IMG/VR virus record: IMGVR_UViG_3300013137_000023
Location: 1-56,925 of that record
Length of the DNA: 56,925 bases
Strand: one strand, 5' to 3'
Source: a virus
Made by a program: the position numbers and the translations under genes. This document shows positions 12,688-23,083 of the stretch, one piece after another. The stretch's first letter is position 1; every line of letters begins with the position of its first letter. The notes under the pieces are model-generated. The model was not told the origin of the DNA and did no database searches. It saw only the letters and a list, made by a program, of their open reading frames with translations.

Positions 12688-15168
12688 CTATGGAATCGTA
12701 ATATTTCCTGCGCCAGTCTGTAGTGCTATCCCAAGAGTTAAATCAAATACGGGCTCTACCCAATAATTAGAATTAGAGCCAGAGGCCACATTCGGGAAAG
12801 CGGCACTGTCCACATATCTATAATAGCCCTGACTGGCCGTAAGAAATGAACTGGTCATATCTCCCGGAAAATAACCACTGGTCCGGCTATAGTATCCTGC
12901 GGGCATGTAAACCGAGATATAATAATCCCTACCTGTATAAATTTGAATTGGGGTACTAAAGGCTTGTGTTTGCCAACCTGTTTCTCCCTCACCACTAAAA
13001 TTTACTGTGCCTAAAGAGGTTCCTGAGCTATCATAAACCGTGCAAGTGTGAGTACCAGTATTATTAGTAGTTTTGTAAAACCGGCAATCCGTCAATACCC
13101 CATGATGAGCCACGGAAAACTTGACCCCAAGATTGACCTCTCTGCCGTCCCCCTCCTCTGATCCAGGCGTAACGGTCGATGGGTTCCAAAATGTTAGATC
13201 AACATACCCACCCTCTCCTGTCGGAGCTGATTGAGTGCTGTTATTGGTTACTGATTCAGTCGTGAGCGTTCCAAGGTCATTGCCAGCACTATCCTCCACC
13301 CCATTCCCTGGATTAGTAAAACTCAAGGTCAAGGTCTCAGTTGAATAGATCACCCTGGAGGTTGTGTAAACCAGGACGGCACTGTATTCCCCTGAAGAAT
13401 AAGACACCGTTGCGGCTCCCTCCGTAGGGGCCACAGTGAAGCCTGTATTGCCCCCGGCTCCAAACTTAACCGCTTCAGACAGTGTAACGGTCAGGGTCCG
13501 GCCATCTTCGGCCAGAACAGCACCTGAGAATGTTGGAGCTATAACATCCGATTCCGATGCGGTTGTAAAATTAATCAGACTGCTGGAAGTGTTAGCATTG
13601 GATGATCCGTCAATACATCGGACATAATAGGTGAACGAATCAGAACAAGCCAATTCAGTTAGATTTTGCGAATGGCTAACTCCTCCGGTCGTGCTGAAGG
13701 TGTTGGGCAGGGAAGCGTAGGCAACATCCGAGGTTCCATATTTGCAAGTAGCGGCCTCGTTTGTGGTCAAGCTGATGGTCACGTTAGCTGTCGGTCCCGG
13801 ACTGCAAGCCTGTTGACCAGTAGGAGACAGATTAGATAATACGGGGGGGGTTGTGTCTGGCTCTCCTTCGTTGCGTAGTGGATGAGGATAGGTATAGGGC
13901 GTATAGGGATAATAGGCGTTTGCTCCGGAATCAGAGAAAGTCATCTTATTATCATTGTCCGGTGATCGAGTATATCTATTTCCGGCAGTTTCCCAAGGCG
14001 GCTTTCCCGGACTTACATACAGGGTTTGCTTGCCACCAGTTGCTTGGGGAGCGTGCATGAAATAATCACGGCCTTCTTGAAACCAGACATTAGTGGGTTC
14101 TCTAACTGGTGCTGGGTCTTCCACTTCATTAAATACATTATTCCAAATAAAAGTGTTATAAATTTGGTCCCAAGCAGGGTAATCACTTTCACTACGCTTT
14201 GTAACTATTGTGCTTCCGTCTTCAACCGATTCTTCCTCCCTGAATTTAATTCTTACCGTATTGGTTGATGTTATATTATTGTCGTGCATCAAAACAGACC
14301 CACCACGGAAAATAATATCTTGAAGAAAATTATGAGTAAATAAATTATTATAAATTTCACAGACAGGATGACCCCTCAAAACACCTGTCCTATTTAGGTC
14401 TCCTCCATTGCCATGAGTCATAATGGCATTATCCATTTGCTCCTGCCCAACGCAAAACTGAGACCCATCGAAGGTGTTATACCGAATTACAAAATTCCCG
14501 TCATGCCCGGATTCAATATGATTATTAGTATCAACACACCCCCCCATACCAGTATTGGTTCGTTTAAAGGTGTTCTCTTCCACATAGAGAGTTCCGGTCC
14601 CCATATCATTTCCGGCTAAAATAGGACGACCCCAAAAACCACCTTCCCCATCGCCCAATAGACTTATAGAAATATTACTATTTAGAAAGCAGTTACTATG
14701 TACCACACCCCGGATATATCCATTAATTTCAAGCTGCGGTTTTCCCCCATCAAAACGATTATGATCGATATGTAATTGTGAGTGAGTTCCGCTCACGGTA
14801 ACAGCATATCTATTATAAGAAGTAGGTCCTCCAAGATTAAACCGAAAACCACTTATTCTAATCTCCCCCGTAGTTGTGCCAGTAATGTTAAAAAATCCAT
14901 CATTTGAAGAAGTTGTCAGTGTTGTCCCAGTATTGGTACAGGGTGAGGATGTTGTGCTGTCAGCCCCGAATATGCTTATATTTTTAGATATGGTGATTCC
15001 GCCTGTCCAATAGCAACTTCCCGCAGGAACCAAAACAGTATCACCTTCCGAGGCCGCATCATAGGCTGTTTGGACATGGGCTAAGGAACAGGAATCGGCC
15101 ACATGGGTGTCGGCCCAGGCATAGGCCGGGAGGATAAGAAGGATCAAAGCGATCAGGAGTTTTTTCAT
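12688..15168 (-). CDS. Secreted beta-helix protein with Ig-like, SwmB-like and DUF4082-like domains
   Basis: About 826 residues with the start at 15168 (ATGA overlap). Residues 1-19 are a Sec signal peptide (MKKLLIALILLILPAYAWA). Then comes a right-handed parallel beta-helix (about 30-390) with short repeats such as IRISGFRF, LHIDHNRF and YVEENTF, as in pectate-lyase-like depolymerases; next, two Ig/bacterial-surface-type domains with Thr/Ser-rich linkers (about 420-640, the second SwmB-like, beginning DVIAPTFSGAVL), and a C-terminal DUF4082-like domain (from FWNPSTVTPGSEEG). It could be a depolymerase or receptor-binding spike. A signal peptide on such a protein is unusual in a phage. Confidence 0.7.
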   Translation of the reverse strand: MKKLLIALILLILPAYAWADTHVADSCSLAHVQTAYDAASEGDTVLVPAGSCYWTGGITISKNISIFGADSTTSSPCTNTGTTLTTSSNDGFFNITGTTTGEIRISGFRFNLGGPTSYNRYAVTVSGTHSQLHIDHNRFDGGKPQLEINGYIRGVVHSNCFLNSNISISLLGDGEGGFWGRPILAGNDMGTGTLYVEENTFKRTNTGMGGCVDTNNHIESGHDGNFVIRYNTFDGSQFCVGQEQMDNAIMTHGNGGDLNRTGVLRGHPVCEIYNNLFTHNFLQDIIFRGGSVLMHDNNITSTNTVRIKFREEESVEDGSTIVTKRSESDYPAWDQIYNTFIWNNVFNEVEDPAPVREPTNVWFQEGRDYFMHAPQATGGKQTLYVSPGKPPWETAGNRYTRSPDNDNKMTFSDSGANAYYPYTPYTYPHPLRNEGEPDTTPPVLSNLSPTGQQACSPGPTANVTISLTTNEAATCKYGTSDVAYASLPNTFSTTGGVSHSQNLTELACSDSFTYYVRCIDGSSNANTSSSLINFTTASESDVIAPTFSGAVLAEDGRTLTVTLSEAVKFGAGGNTGFTVAPTEGAATVSYSSGEYSAVLVYTTSRVIYSTETLTLSFTNPGNGVEDSAGNDLGTLTTESVTNNSTQSAPTGEGGYVDLTFWNPSTVTPGSEEGDGREVNLGVKFSVAHHGVLTDCRFYKTTNNTGTHTCTVYDSSGTSLGTVNFSGEGETGWQTQAFSTPIQIYTGRDYYISVYMPAGYYSRTSGYFPGDMTSSFLTASQGYYRYVDSAAFPNVASGSNSNYWVEPVFDLTLGIALQTGAGNITIP

Positions 15169-15776
15169 TTTATCACATAGATATAAAAAATACAATCATT
15201 TGACTCAATATGCCAACTGGTATCATAATAGCCGCTATTTCCGCTATGAGAGCAGCTCGTTTCTCTTCGCCCAAGCAGCACTACATTATCCCAATCCCCG
15301 CCAGTATAATAAAGGGTAACTACATAATAAGTGTCAGAAGATAATGTGATCCTATCATCTCCGGTAAAATCAAATGTTATTAGTGCTGGACTGGTTGTTA
15401 ATCCAGATACGTCAAATGTATCTGATGTAGCCAACGGTGATCCTGTTGGCACACTACTTGACCCATAAGTCCCGGAATGGGCAAATAACCTGGCTACAGC
15501 ATTGCCCGTAGGACTGCCAATTTTAGACAGATAAAATTTTACAGAATCAAGTGTTCCTCCGCCAGAAGTGAACGACTGATACGATTCCGGACCATATGAA
15601 TTAACCCACGCTTCTTTATCAGACTCATAATTAGATTCTGGATAATAATCATCAATAACAAGACCCCCTGATCCTCCCCCCGCCATATAAGGATTCATTT
15701 TGGCTATTTCCTGCCCCTGAGCCAACAAGGCAAAAGCTAAAACGAGCATAAAAGAAAGCGCAAATCTTTTAAACAT
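15165..15776 (-). CDS. Secreted beta-sandwich protein
   Basis: A 203-residue protein with a signal peptide (MFKRFALSFMLVLAFALLAQGQ) and a beta-sandwich domain (WVNSYGPESYQSFTSGGGTL ... VKFYLSKIGSPTGNAVARLF) of the type found as appended carbohydrate-binding-like modules in surface proteins. Tightly coupled to the beta-helix gene. It is probably a host-facing virion or secreted factor. Confidence 0.6.
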   Translation of the reverse strand: MFKRFALSFMLVLAFALLAQGQEIAKMNPYMAGGGSGGLVIDDYYPESNYESDKEAWVNSYGPESYQSFTSGGGTLDSVKFYLSKIGSPTGNAVARLFAHSGTYGSSSVPTGSPLATSDTFDVSGLTTSPALITFDFTGDDRITLSSDTYYVVTLYYTGGDWDNVVLLGRRETSCSHSGNSGYYDTSWHIESNDCIFYIYVIK

Positions 15777-15784
15777 AGAACCTC

Positions 15785-17020
15785 CTAATAGGTACTGTCC
15801 AACATAATCTTGGCTTTATATTTAATCTCAATGCCCGCTACGGCAATTCCCTGACCATAGGTATCATCCACGTCACGGAATAATTTCAGCATGGCTGATT
15901 CCCCTGCCAATATGTTTGTGACCGTTATTTCCGATGACCAAGAACTTGACCAACGATCATGTTGGGCATAGGTCGCATCAGCAGTGAACGTACTATTCAC
16001 CCCGGTTCCAAGGGTACAACCTCCGTCATCAGAGGCCCCAACCGAACACCCTGCCAGGTTGAAAATAATGGTCTCAGTATTAGCCGGGGCCGTGGCATTA
16101 TCGACAAAACCAATAACCCTGAATTTAATCCCACCAACATAATCATCGGGGACTATCCAGTGAATTTCCACGTCTTTATCGGCATCAGCGGCAAAAACCC
16201 TAACCCTGCTTTTACGTGTGTCTGCCCAAATAGTAGCAGTTGCCGGAGCAGCGGCCCCATCTTCTGCATAAGCAATCGGAATATACTCAGTTTTTACAAT
16301 GGTTGTGTAACCAGTGCCGCCCTCAATTATTGTAGAGGCATTATCCGACAATGTCTTAACTCTGGCCGTAGAACCACCAGTATTCAATCTAATGGCCGCT
16401 GAACCATAGGTAACAGAATCACCGGTAGTCGGATCGGGAAAATAAAGAGTTTTGTCATCGGTGTGTAAAAACGAGGTTGTCAGGGTTTTGCCATTCGTTG
16501 ATCCAGATAGTAAAACCTTCAGGTAGCCCTTGCTTGCCGTAGCAGAGATAAATTGTGCGGCTGCATCGTCTAACTGGAAACTGGTATAAAAACCAAGGGT
16601 TCCGCTATTGTTTACCCCAAAAAAGCTGTTATTGGCACCTTTGGTGATAACCGTAGCGGCCCCGGCCCCTGATCCTACCAAAACATCCCCGGCGGCTACG
16701 ATAGTTGAGGCCAGTAAATAAGTAGTTGGGGCTGTATTACAGACAATACCTGTCCCAGTAACAAAGGTACACAGATAGGTGTTGGTCAAGGTTCCAACAT
16801 TCTGAGCCGAAGCAGTTCCAAGTGACTCAAATTTATCTCTAACAGCATCCTTACATGGAGAGTAAGAACTATCCCCGTTCCAAGCCGTGGCATCATAGGC
16901 ATCATTATTACAAGCTGATCCCCCCCCACTACCACCAGACAACCCATCATTCGCTAACTGAGCATTAGATAAAGTCGCTATAAACAAAAGGCCAACAATG
17001 AATATAAATATCTTTTTCAT
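15785..17020 (-). CDS. Secreted tail-fibre-like protein
   Basis: A 411-residue protein with signal peptide (MKKIFIFIVGLLFIATLSNA), a Gly/Ser-rich region, then long stretches rich in Thr, Ser, Gly and Ala typical of beta-structured fibres (GANNSFFGVNNSGTLGFYTS resembles fibre-shaft repeats), and a C-terminal globular beta-domain (from about residue 240, KTEYIPIAYAEDGA). It starts in an ATGA overlap. Probably a receptor-binding or surface-exposed protein. Confidence 0.6.
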   Translation of the reverse strand: MKKIFIFIVGLLFIATLSNAQLANDGLSGGSGGGSACNNDAYDATAWNGDSSYSPCKDAVRDKFESLGTASAQNVGTLTNTYLCTFVTGTGIVCNTAPTTYLLASTIVAAGDVLVGSGAGAATVITKGANNSFFGVNNSGTLGFYTSFQLDDAAAQFISATASKGYLKVLLSGSTNGKTLTTSFLHTDDKTLYFPDPTTGDSVTYGSAAIRLNTGGSTARVKTLSDNASTIIEGGTGYTTIVKTEYIPIAYAEDGAAAPATATIWADTRKSRVRVFAADADKDVEIHWIVPDDYVGGIKFRVIGFVDNATAPANTETIIFNLAGCSVGASDDGGCTLGTGVNSTFTADATYAQHDRWSSSWSSEITVTNILAGESAMLKLFRDVDDTYGQGIAVAGIEIKYKAKIMLDSTY

Positions 17021-17445
17021 TTATGTTCTCCTAAATCATTAATAAAAATTATATATTTCAATTTGGCCCCCGAACTGGCAACCGTATTGATACACCTGAA
17101 ATTTCTAACGGCATTTGCTCCACGGATAACCCACGACCCACCCGAAGCTAATTGTATCCCCACATTCGTTCCTGCCGCTATCGTAGGCGTAGTCCCGGCA
17201 ACCGTAAAGGTAATGGTAGCTGTCTCAACAACTATTAGGGCCGCTTTAGGGAATATCGTCCTACCGCTTCCGTCCGTGGTGGATAGATAAGACGAACTAA
17301 ACCCGACAGAAGAGGTCGTATCTGATATGGTTCCTTCGTAAACAGGTTCCCCGTAAATAGCAAATACATCCGAAACCGCTTGCACCCCTAACGGAATTAC
17401 AAACAATCCAATAATTAAGGTAATGGTTAAAATCAGTCTTTTCAT
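17017..17445 (-). CDS. Small secreted protein
   Basis: A 142-residue protein with a signal peptide (MKRLILTITLIIGLFVIPLGVQA) and a beta-rich Thr/Ser-containing body. It is the first of four consecutive genes with signal peptides. It is preceded by the 5.6-kb gene with a short gap. No family was recognised. Confidence 0.6.
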   Translation of the reverse strand: MKRLILTITLIIGLFVIPLGVQAVSDVFAIYGEPVYEGTISDTTSSVGFSSSYLSTTDGSGRTIFPKAALIVVETATITFTVAGTTPTIAAGTNVGIQLASGGSWVIRGANAVRNFRCINTVASSGAKLKYIIFINDLGEHK

Positions 17446-17455
17446 TGTTGGCCTC

Positions 17456-20400
17456 CTAATCTGCGAATGCTTCTTGAATTTCCATATATTCTGGTCTTGC
17501 TATCCTCGGTAGCCGTTTTAGGTCGGCAACTTCGGGAGCAATCATTTTTAATAAATGATCTTGTATCCCCTTTTTATTGGGAATAATCATATCATCAAGA
17601 TCGGCTTTTTCGTTGTGTTTTGTTATCCAGGCCATAGCCTTGTCAAGTTTCTTGTCTCCCCGTTCTTCTTTGCCCTGGGTCATATCAAAAATAGCTGAAG
17701 CTATCAACCAATTGGCTTTTTTATTATATTTAGTAGCACGTTCAGTAAGTAATATTCTGGCATTTTCTTTTTCGTAAGCACGGGACATAGTAGATGGCTG
17801 TAAACCAAGACCCTTCATAAATATATCCCATGAATCAACGTCTGCTATTGGTTTATTGGCCGGGGTTCTGGATCCTTCCAGCGCCCATCTTCCGGCAACA
17901 GTTAGATTCCTAACAGCTTCAGGGGCGAGTGCTTCTGCTGCCCGTTGCGGATTATCATAATCTCTATACATATTATATGCACGTCCAACTCTTAAAGGTA
18001 TATCCCCGGCAACACCAGTTATCATTCGCCCGACTGCCGGATAGACACCCTTTTCAATGTCAGAAGTCATTTCTTGTATACCGAGAGAACCGGAAATGTC
18101 CCATCCAGCAAGATAAGGAACTCCGTGTAATATTGTGTCAGTAATATTTTTTGGTAACGCCTTTTTCATTTCAGTTTTGGGGTCATATCCCGATATTTCA
18201 GCTGCTTTAATCAGGTCTTTAATTAGAGGAAAACCGCTAATACCGGCTAATCCAAACATGGTTGCCAACATTCTTGACCATACAGGGAAACCACCATTCT
18301 TCATAAAATACTTTTTTAAGAGAGATAGATAGTTTCCCATAAAAGTTCTAAATATCATAATAGAGGAACCAACACGGCCACGGGCTATCTCTGGTCTGTT
18401 GGCCTTAGTATAATCGAATTGTGTTTCCTTCACTATTTGTTCTGCTTGTTTAATGGCTTCTGCATGAGACAAACCTTTTGCAATAGAAACATTATAACCG
18501 GCTATCATAGATACAAATCTATTGAATTTTTCGGCCTTGTCAAACATGAAAGAGGATATGTTGGTAGCTCCTGGGTCTGTAAGTCCCATTCCCGGTCTTG
18601 CTCTGCCACTTAATTCACGATACACTTGTGCAGATAAACTCCCCTCACTTATACCCTTATTAAGAGCATCCATTAAATCGGGGTATTTTGCCGAAAACTT
18701 TTTAGATGAAGCCATATACTCCATCATTTGCTTCATGGCTTTCGCATAAGCTATTTCTGGCGTTTTGGTATGTGCCGCAAGGACCGGATATGTAGTAATA
18801 ATGGTCTGCGTCAAGTTGACAAGAGCCGATTTTACGTTTAACCCCAAGTAATAGTGAAACATGAAGTTGCGCAAGGCATAGGCTTCTGGCTTAGAAGTCG
18901 TTACATAGTCTATATACCGCTTGGCATATCCATAGACACCGGAGTCACGCTTTTGGTCAATGGCATCAAACATCTGAGAATAATCAACTTCGGCCTTTTT
19001 GTTTGACACAAAATTTGTTATCCCAATAATATAATCAGCAAGGTTACGGTCGAGATTAACGCTGTACCCAGGAGTGAGTGCGGCATGAAGCATGTGTTCC
19101 GGGAAACCGGAGGCATATCTTCCGAACATTTTTTTCATGTGTTCGGCTAAAACTGGATCGGCAGTATTCAGAGAATTAATGGCTACCATCAGGTCAATAG
19201 GAATATTTTCATACGCTTCCGGGGCAGATTTCAATACCTCTCCATACTTTACTTTCCATCCTTGTTTTCTAAAGTCTGCCCGGAGTTTATTGGCCTCTAT
19301 CTGGCTGTCAGTCATAGCATACGATTTTACCTTGTCCTCAGCATCAAGACCAATAACCCATTTACTCCCAAACCTGGAAAACGGAACATAATTGGCATCC
19401 TTTAGGTCGGTAATAAACTCATCAACCTTTTGTATATATCGGTCCTGGGAGGAAAGGCCGTCTTTCCCTGGGGTTGTACTGTAATAATCTGCTTTGGCTA
19501 TTAATCCCTCTCTTAAATAGTCCAAAGAATTATTGGCAAAGTCTTTTATGGCTTGAACGGCATCAATTTCCGATTGATTAAATCCAAGTTTTTGAGCTTC
19601 AGCAATAGTATCGAACTTACCCCCCCTGACACGGGCCGCAAAAAGAAAAGACTTTACTTTGTCCTTAGAGGCTTCCGGTAATCCAATATATGGTTGGATT
19701 TGTTGTGCAAACTCATAGGTTTTTGAATCACGTTCAATAAATTTTTGGTCTGTTCTTTCCTTTATCGGGCCAAACTTATCAGGGAACTTCTGTTTAATGG
19801 TTTCGGGAAAGGCAAAGAAAGACTTAATAGACCGTTCTCCCGGCATAATTCTATTAGCAAAATAAGTAACTTCTTTGGGTGTGTCTATCTTCTCTGTTTT
19901 TTCATGCTGTCTTCCAGACCTGAAGTTATCTATGGTTTGTTTCAGGCCGTCTATGTATTGTTGTGCGCCGCCAAGACCGAAGCCAAGTGTTACCCCTTCT
20001 GTTCCTTCCTGTTTTGTAATGCCGTCAAATAGTCCCTTGTCTCTCTCAGGACTACTTTTTTGCTTTCCGGTGATAATTTCTGATACATCTTCCCTGATTT
20101 TGTCGTAAGCCCATTGTTTTGCTTTTCCTGGGTTTTCTCCATTTCCTATCCTCCTTGCCGCTTCGTTAAGCGTTTCAGAAATTGGACCAAGATAATTCTT
20201 GTTTCGATCAAAAACATCAAGAATAACACCAGCTTCCTTAGAAATTCCAAGGCTTTCTTCTGTCTTTATAACATTACCAACACTTTCAAGTCTATTGGCG
20301 TTTCTACCAACAACCCCGAACAATTTTTTATCTTTTGATAAATTATTTCTTATATAGGCCGCTACTTCAGCTTTTTCTAATGCCAAAGATTCTGTTTTTG

Positions 20401-23083
20401 TTTCATCTCCGAATAAAGACGACTGTGTCTCGTCCTTACTTGGGGCATTTAATATGTCATCTGCTAATTCAGATATAATATCGTTGGTAACTTTTTTGCC
20501 ATTAGATTCATACTTATTAAGTAACTTAATTAAGGCATCTTGCATATCCGGGTTGGTTATTTTACTGCCAATTAGCACGGCCCTTTTTTCTGGAATATCC
20601 CCCCGTAAGGCAGAATTGAAAATCCAATCATTAAGAGAAGAAAGGGCAAGACCGTCTCGGACAACCGACTCTTTCGTTGGTATTCCGCTTTGCAGTAAAT
20701 CATCGACAGATAATTTTGAATCCCTAAAGAACTTGGCCGCATCAAAAGCCGTGCCTCGTCCTTCTGCAATGTTTTGCATGGCGGCAATTGCCCTTGCTTC
20801 TTGCTGTGTGTCGGCTTTAATAAATTTAACGGGAATCGTATCTTGTCCTAACTCAATGGCCTTCATTACTCTATTGTGACCATTAGCAACAACTATTTCT
20901 CCCGTTTCAGGGTTTTGCCATACAGAAACAATTCCTTCTAAATTTTTATTCCATTTAGTTACACCTTCCAGTGATCCTGTTTGCCCTCCCTTACCATGAA
21001 GTATTTTATATTGCATGTTTTCAGGGTCAAGTTTTAGGACGCTAACAGGGAAATCTTCTTTTATGCCAGACATGGCCGCAGATTTCCCTATCTCTCCCGG
21101 CGGGGTGGAGCGGTTAGGGATTATTTCATCGTACTGCTGCGCCCTGGCTAATTCGTCGGGAGAGGGTGATTCTTTCAAAATATTTGGCTTAATGATTCTT
21201 ATTTCATCTTCAAATGGAAACTCAACCGCATCAAAGCCTTTCTCCCTTGCATAATCAATTATCTTTTGTTGTTTATTCCAGACCTTTTTTTGTAAGCTCT
21301 CAAAGACTTTGTCGCTTCCCGAAATAGGAAAATTAGATAATTTTTTAGCGTCTTCTAAATAACTCCCTTGTAATTCAACCGGAATATCTGATTCTTTAAG
21401 GACTTTTGCGGTTGACGGAAGAATGGCCTCACTAATTATTTTATTTTCTTCGCCAATAAAGTTTTCTGCTATTTCCTTTGATGTAGAAACTGAAATACCT
21501 CTTGATCCACCCCTTGAAAAATCTATCGGTTCGTCTCCTCCCCGATAGACTTTCATTCCCGAAATACTTCCTCTTTCCTCTATATTATTTCCCGGCCCCT
21601 GATACTCCACGTTCTTCATCTGTGATGGGTCTTTAACCATACCCCACTTAGTGGGCTTGCCCTGATAATCCGTTCCCTCAACGATTATGCCGTCATATAG
21701 ATTAGTTCCCTGAGCAACGTCTTTATTCCATGCGTCCATATCTGGTGCGGGGCGTTTTATCTCTGGTTCAAATTTATAAACATGCTCCCCAAAAGCCTCG
21801 GTCATGGGACGGTCTGAGAAGTTCACCTTCTGCCCCGGCTTCCATTCGGTAACTGGTGCGTCGGTGGCGTGGTAGAAAAATTGCCCTTCGCCTTGTGTTG
21901 AGGTATCTATTAATTCAGGTTCCGTTACTGTTTCTGGTTTTATGATATTCTCAACTGGTGAAACTTGTTCTTGAGCAATATTTTTTTGTTCTATTTGCTG
22001 TTCTGGAATGTTTTCAGTCGTGCCAATATCTTTGTTTGTCGGTTGATTAAGCAATCCAAGGATGTCATTTTCTTCTATATTAACAGTTCCTTCGTCAGCT
22101 TGTTGTTTAGCAATATCTTTCTCAATCGCCTCCTTGTTTCCAATCTTACCAAGAAGATCATTGACAAAATTGCTTATCTTTTGTTCTTGTATGGCTTGTT
22201 GTTTTAATCCCCTATGTTTTGCTATTGGGTGAGCAATAGCGCCCATAGCAGGACCGGCTAAGGCAGTAATGGCCGCCGTATCAAGAACGGTTTGCTTAAA
22301 CTCCTTCCATCCCAACTTGGGATTGATATAATTCTTATCAACTAAAAACTGCAAAGTAGAAGTAACTTCTTCTCCTAATATGTCTTTAAAAGTAACATCA
22401 ATGGCACGCTTAATTAGTTTTGACCCCAGCTTAAATAATGCTTTTGCGGGAGGGGCTTCACCAATTCCTTCGGCCATACCTTTAACAAAAGACCCCGCCA
22501 TTTTTTCGTGTGGCTTTAGTTCGGGATTATCTTTCTCCATTTCCCTATAGGATTGTCCTGCTGTTTGTAGCATGGCAGAACCAATAACACCGGCAGGCCC
22601 AAGGGCTAACCAGGGGGCTATCTGTGCCACACTTGACCCTGCCCCATAGACTATTCCCTTTGCCGATCCTGGCTCAACGTTTGGTTCAACAATATATCTC
22701 TCACCGGCCTCGGCTATTTTTTGACCAACCCGTCTTTTTGCTAATTCACGTCCCAACTTTGCTTGACTTCCAATACCTTCTTGGTAAGACTGAACCAACC
22801 CGCCAATGGCTTGAACGGCACGGGGAACTACATTCCCTATCGTTGCCGCATAAATATCGTACCAACCAGATTCTTTTGGCTTCTCCATAAGGCCAAGTTC
22901 CATAGCCGTAGCTTTCATGGCTTCAATCTTCTGCTTGTTTGGTAACTTCTTTAATTCGGAGTCTGTCTGGAAGGCCATACCTATATCTTGCCACGTTGCA
23001 GGACGTTCTACCACAAACCTATTAGTATCGGTGGTTTGTTCTTGTGGTGTTATTTCTTGTGCCTCTTCAATAACAAAAGCCAT
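17456..23083 (-). CDS. Giant internal virion (polyvalent) protein with ART-like and ParB-like domains
   Basis: About 1875 residues, with the start at 23083 in a TAATG overlap. The N-terminal 300 residues have hydrophobic Gly/Ala-rich segments. At about 404 comes FYHATDAP with FSDRP, then at about 513 VYRGG with GISVSTSKEIAENF, both like ADP-ribosyltransferase folds. Residues about 680-790 are ParB/sulfiredoxin-like (NGHNRVMKAIELGQDTIPVKF). After about 1070 there is a long helical region resembling large polyvalent phage proteins. Such proteins are packaged and injected with the DNA. Three possible activities in one chain (two transferases, one nuclease or NTPase) suggest protection of incoming DNA. 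The catalytic residues need checking. Confidence 0.7.
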   Translation of the reverse strand: MAFVIEEAQEITPQEQTTDTNRFVVERPATWQDIGMAFQTDSELKKLPNKQKIEAMKATAMELGLMEKPKESGWYDIYAATIGNVVPRAVQAIGGLVQSYQEGIGSQAKLGRELAKRRVGQKIAEAGERYIVEPNVEPGSAKGIVYGAGSSVAQIAPWLALGPAGVIGSAMLQTAGQSYREMEKDNPELKPHEKMAGSFVKGMAEGIGEAPPAKALFKLGSKLIKRAIDVTFKDILGEEVTSTLQFLVDKNYINPKLGWKEFKQTVLDTAAITALAGPAMGAIAHPIAKHRGLKQQAIQEQKISNFVNDLLGKIGNKEAIEKDIAKQQADEGTVNIEENDILGLLNQPTNKDIGTTENIPEQQIEQKNIAQEQVSPVENIIKPETVTEPELIDTSTQGEGQFFYHATDAPVTEWKPGQKVNFSDRPMTEAFGEHVYKFEPEIKRPAPDMDAWNKDVAQGTNLYDGIIVEGTDYQGKPTKWGMVKDPSQMKNVEYQGPGNNIEERGSISGMKVYRGGDEPIDFSRGGSRGISVSTSKEIAENFIGEENKIISEAILPSTAKVLKESDIPVELQGSYLEDAKKLSNFPISGSDKVFESLQKKVWNKQQKIIDYAREKGFDAVEFPFEDEIRIIKPNILKESPSPDELARAQQYDEIIPNRSTPPGEIGKSAAMSGIKEDFPVSVLKLDPENMQYKILHGKGGQTGSLEGVTKWNKNLEGIVSVWQNPETGEIVVANGHNRVMKAIELGQDTIPVKFIKADTQQEARAIAAMQNIAEGRGTAFDAAKFFRDSKLSVDDLLQSGIPTKESVVRDGLALSSLNDWIFNSALRGDIPEKRAVLIGSKITNPDMQDALIKLLNKYESNGKKVTNDIISELADDILNAPSKDETQSSLFGDETKTESLALEKAEVAAYIRNNLSKDKKLFGVVGRNANRLESVGNVIKTEESLGISKEAGVILDVFDRNKNYLGPISETLNEAARRIGNGENPGKAKQWAYDKIREDVSEIITGKQKSSPERDKGLFDGITKQEGTEGVTLGFGLGGAQQYIDGLKQTIDNFRSGRQHEKTEKIDTPKEVTYFANRIMPGERSIKSFFAFPETIKQKFPDKFGPIKERTDQKFIERDSKTYEFAQQIQPYIGLPEASKDKVKSFLFAARVRGGKFDTIAEAQKLGFNQSEIDAVQAIKDFANNSLDYLREGLIAKADYYSTTPGKDGLSSQDRYIQKVDEFITDLKDANYVPFSRFGSKWVIGLDAEDKVKSYAMTDSQIEANKLRADFRKQGWKVKYGEVLKSAPEAYENIPIDLMVAINSLNTADPVLAEHMKKMFGRYASGFPEHMLHAALTPGYSVNLDRNLADYIIGITNFVSNKKAEVDYSQMFDAIDQKRDSGVYGYAKRYIDYVTTSKPEAYALRNFMFHYYLGLNVKSALVNLTQTIITTYPVLAAHTKTPEIAYAKAMKQMMEYMASSKKFSAKYPDLMDALNKGISEGSLSAQVYRELSGRARPGMGLTDPGATNISSFMFDKAEKFNRFVSMIAGYNVSIAKGLSHAEAIKQAEQIVKETQFDYTKANRPEIARGRVGSSIMIFRTFMGNYLSLLKKYFMKNGGFPVWSRMLATMFGLAGISGFPLIKDLIKAAEISGYDPKTEMKKALPKNITDTILHGVPYLAGWDISGSLGIQEMTSDIEKGVYPAVGRMITGVAGDIPLRVGRAYNMYRDYDNPQRAAEALAPEAVRNLTVAGRWALEGSRTPANKPIADVDSWDIFMKGLGLQPSTMSRAYEKENARILLTERATKYNKKANWLIASAIFDMTQGKEERGDKKLDKAMAWITKHNEKADLDDMIIPNKKGIQDHLLKMIAPEVADLKRLPRIARPEYMEIQEAFAD

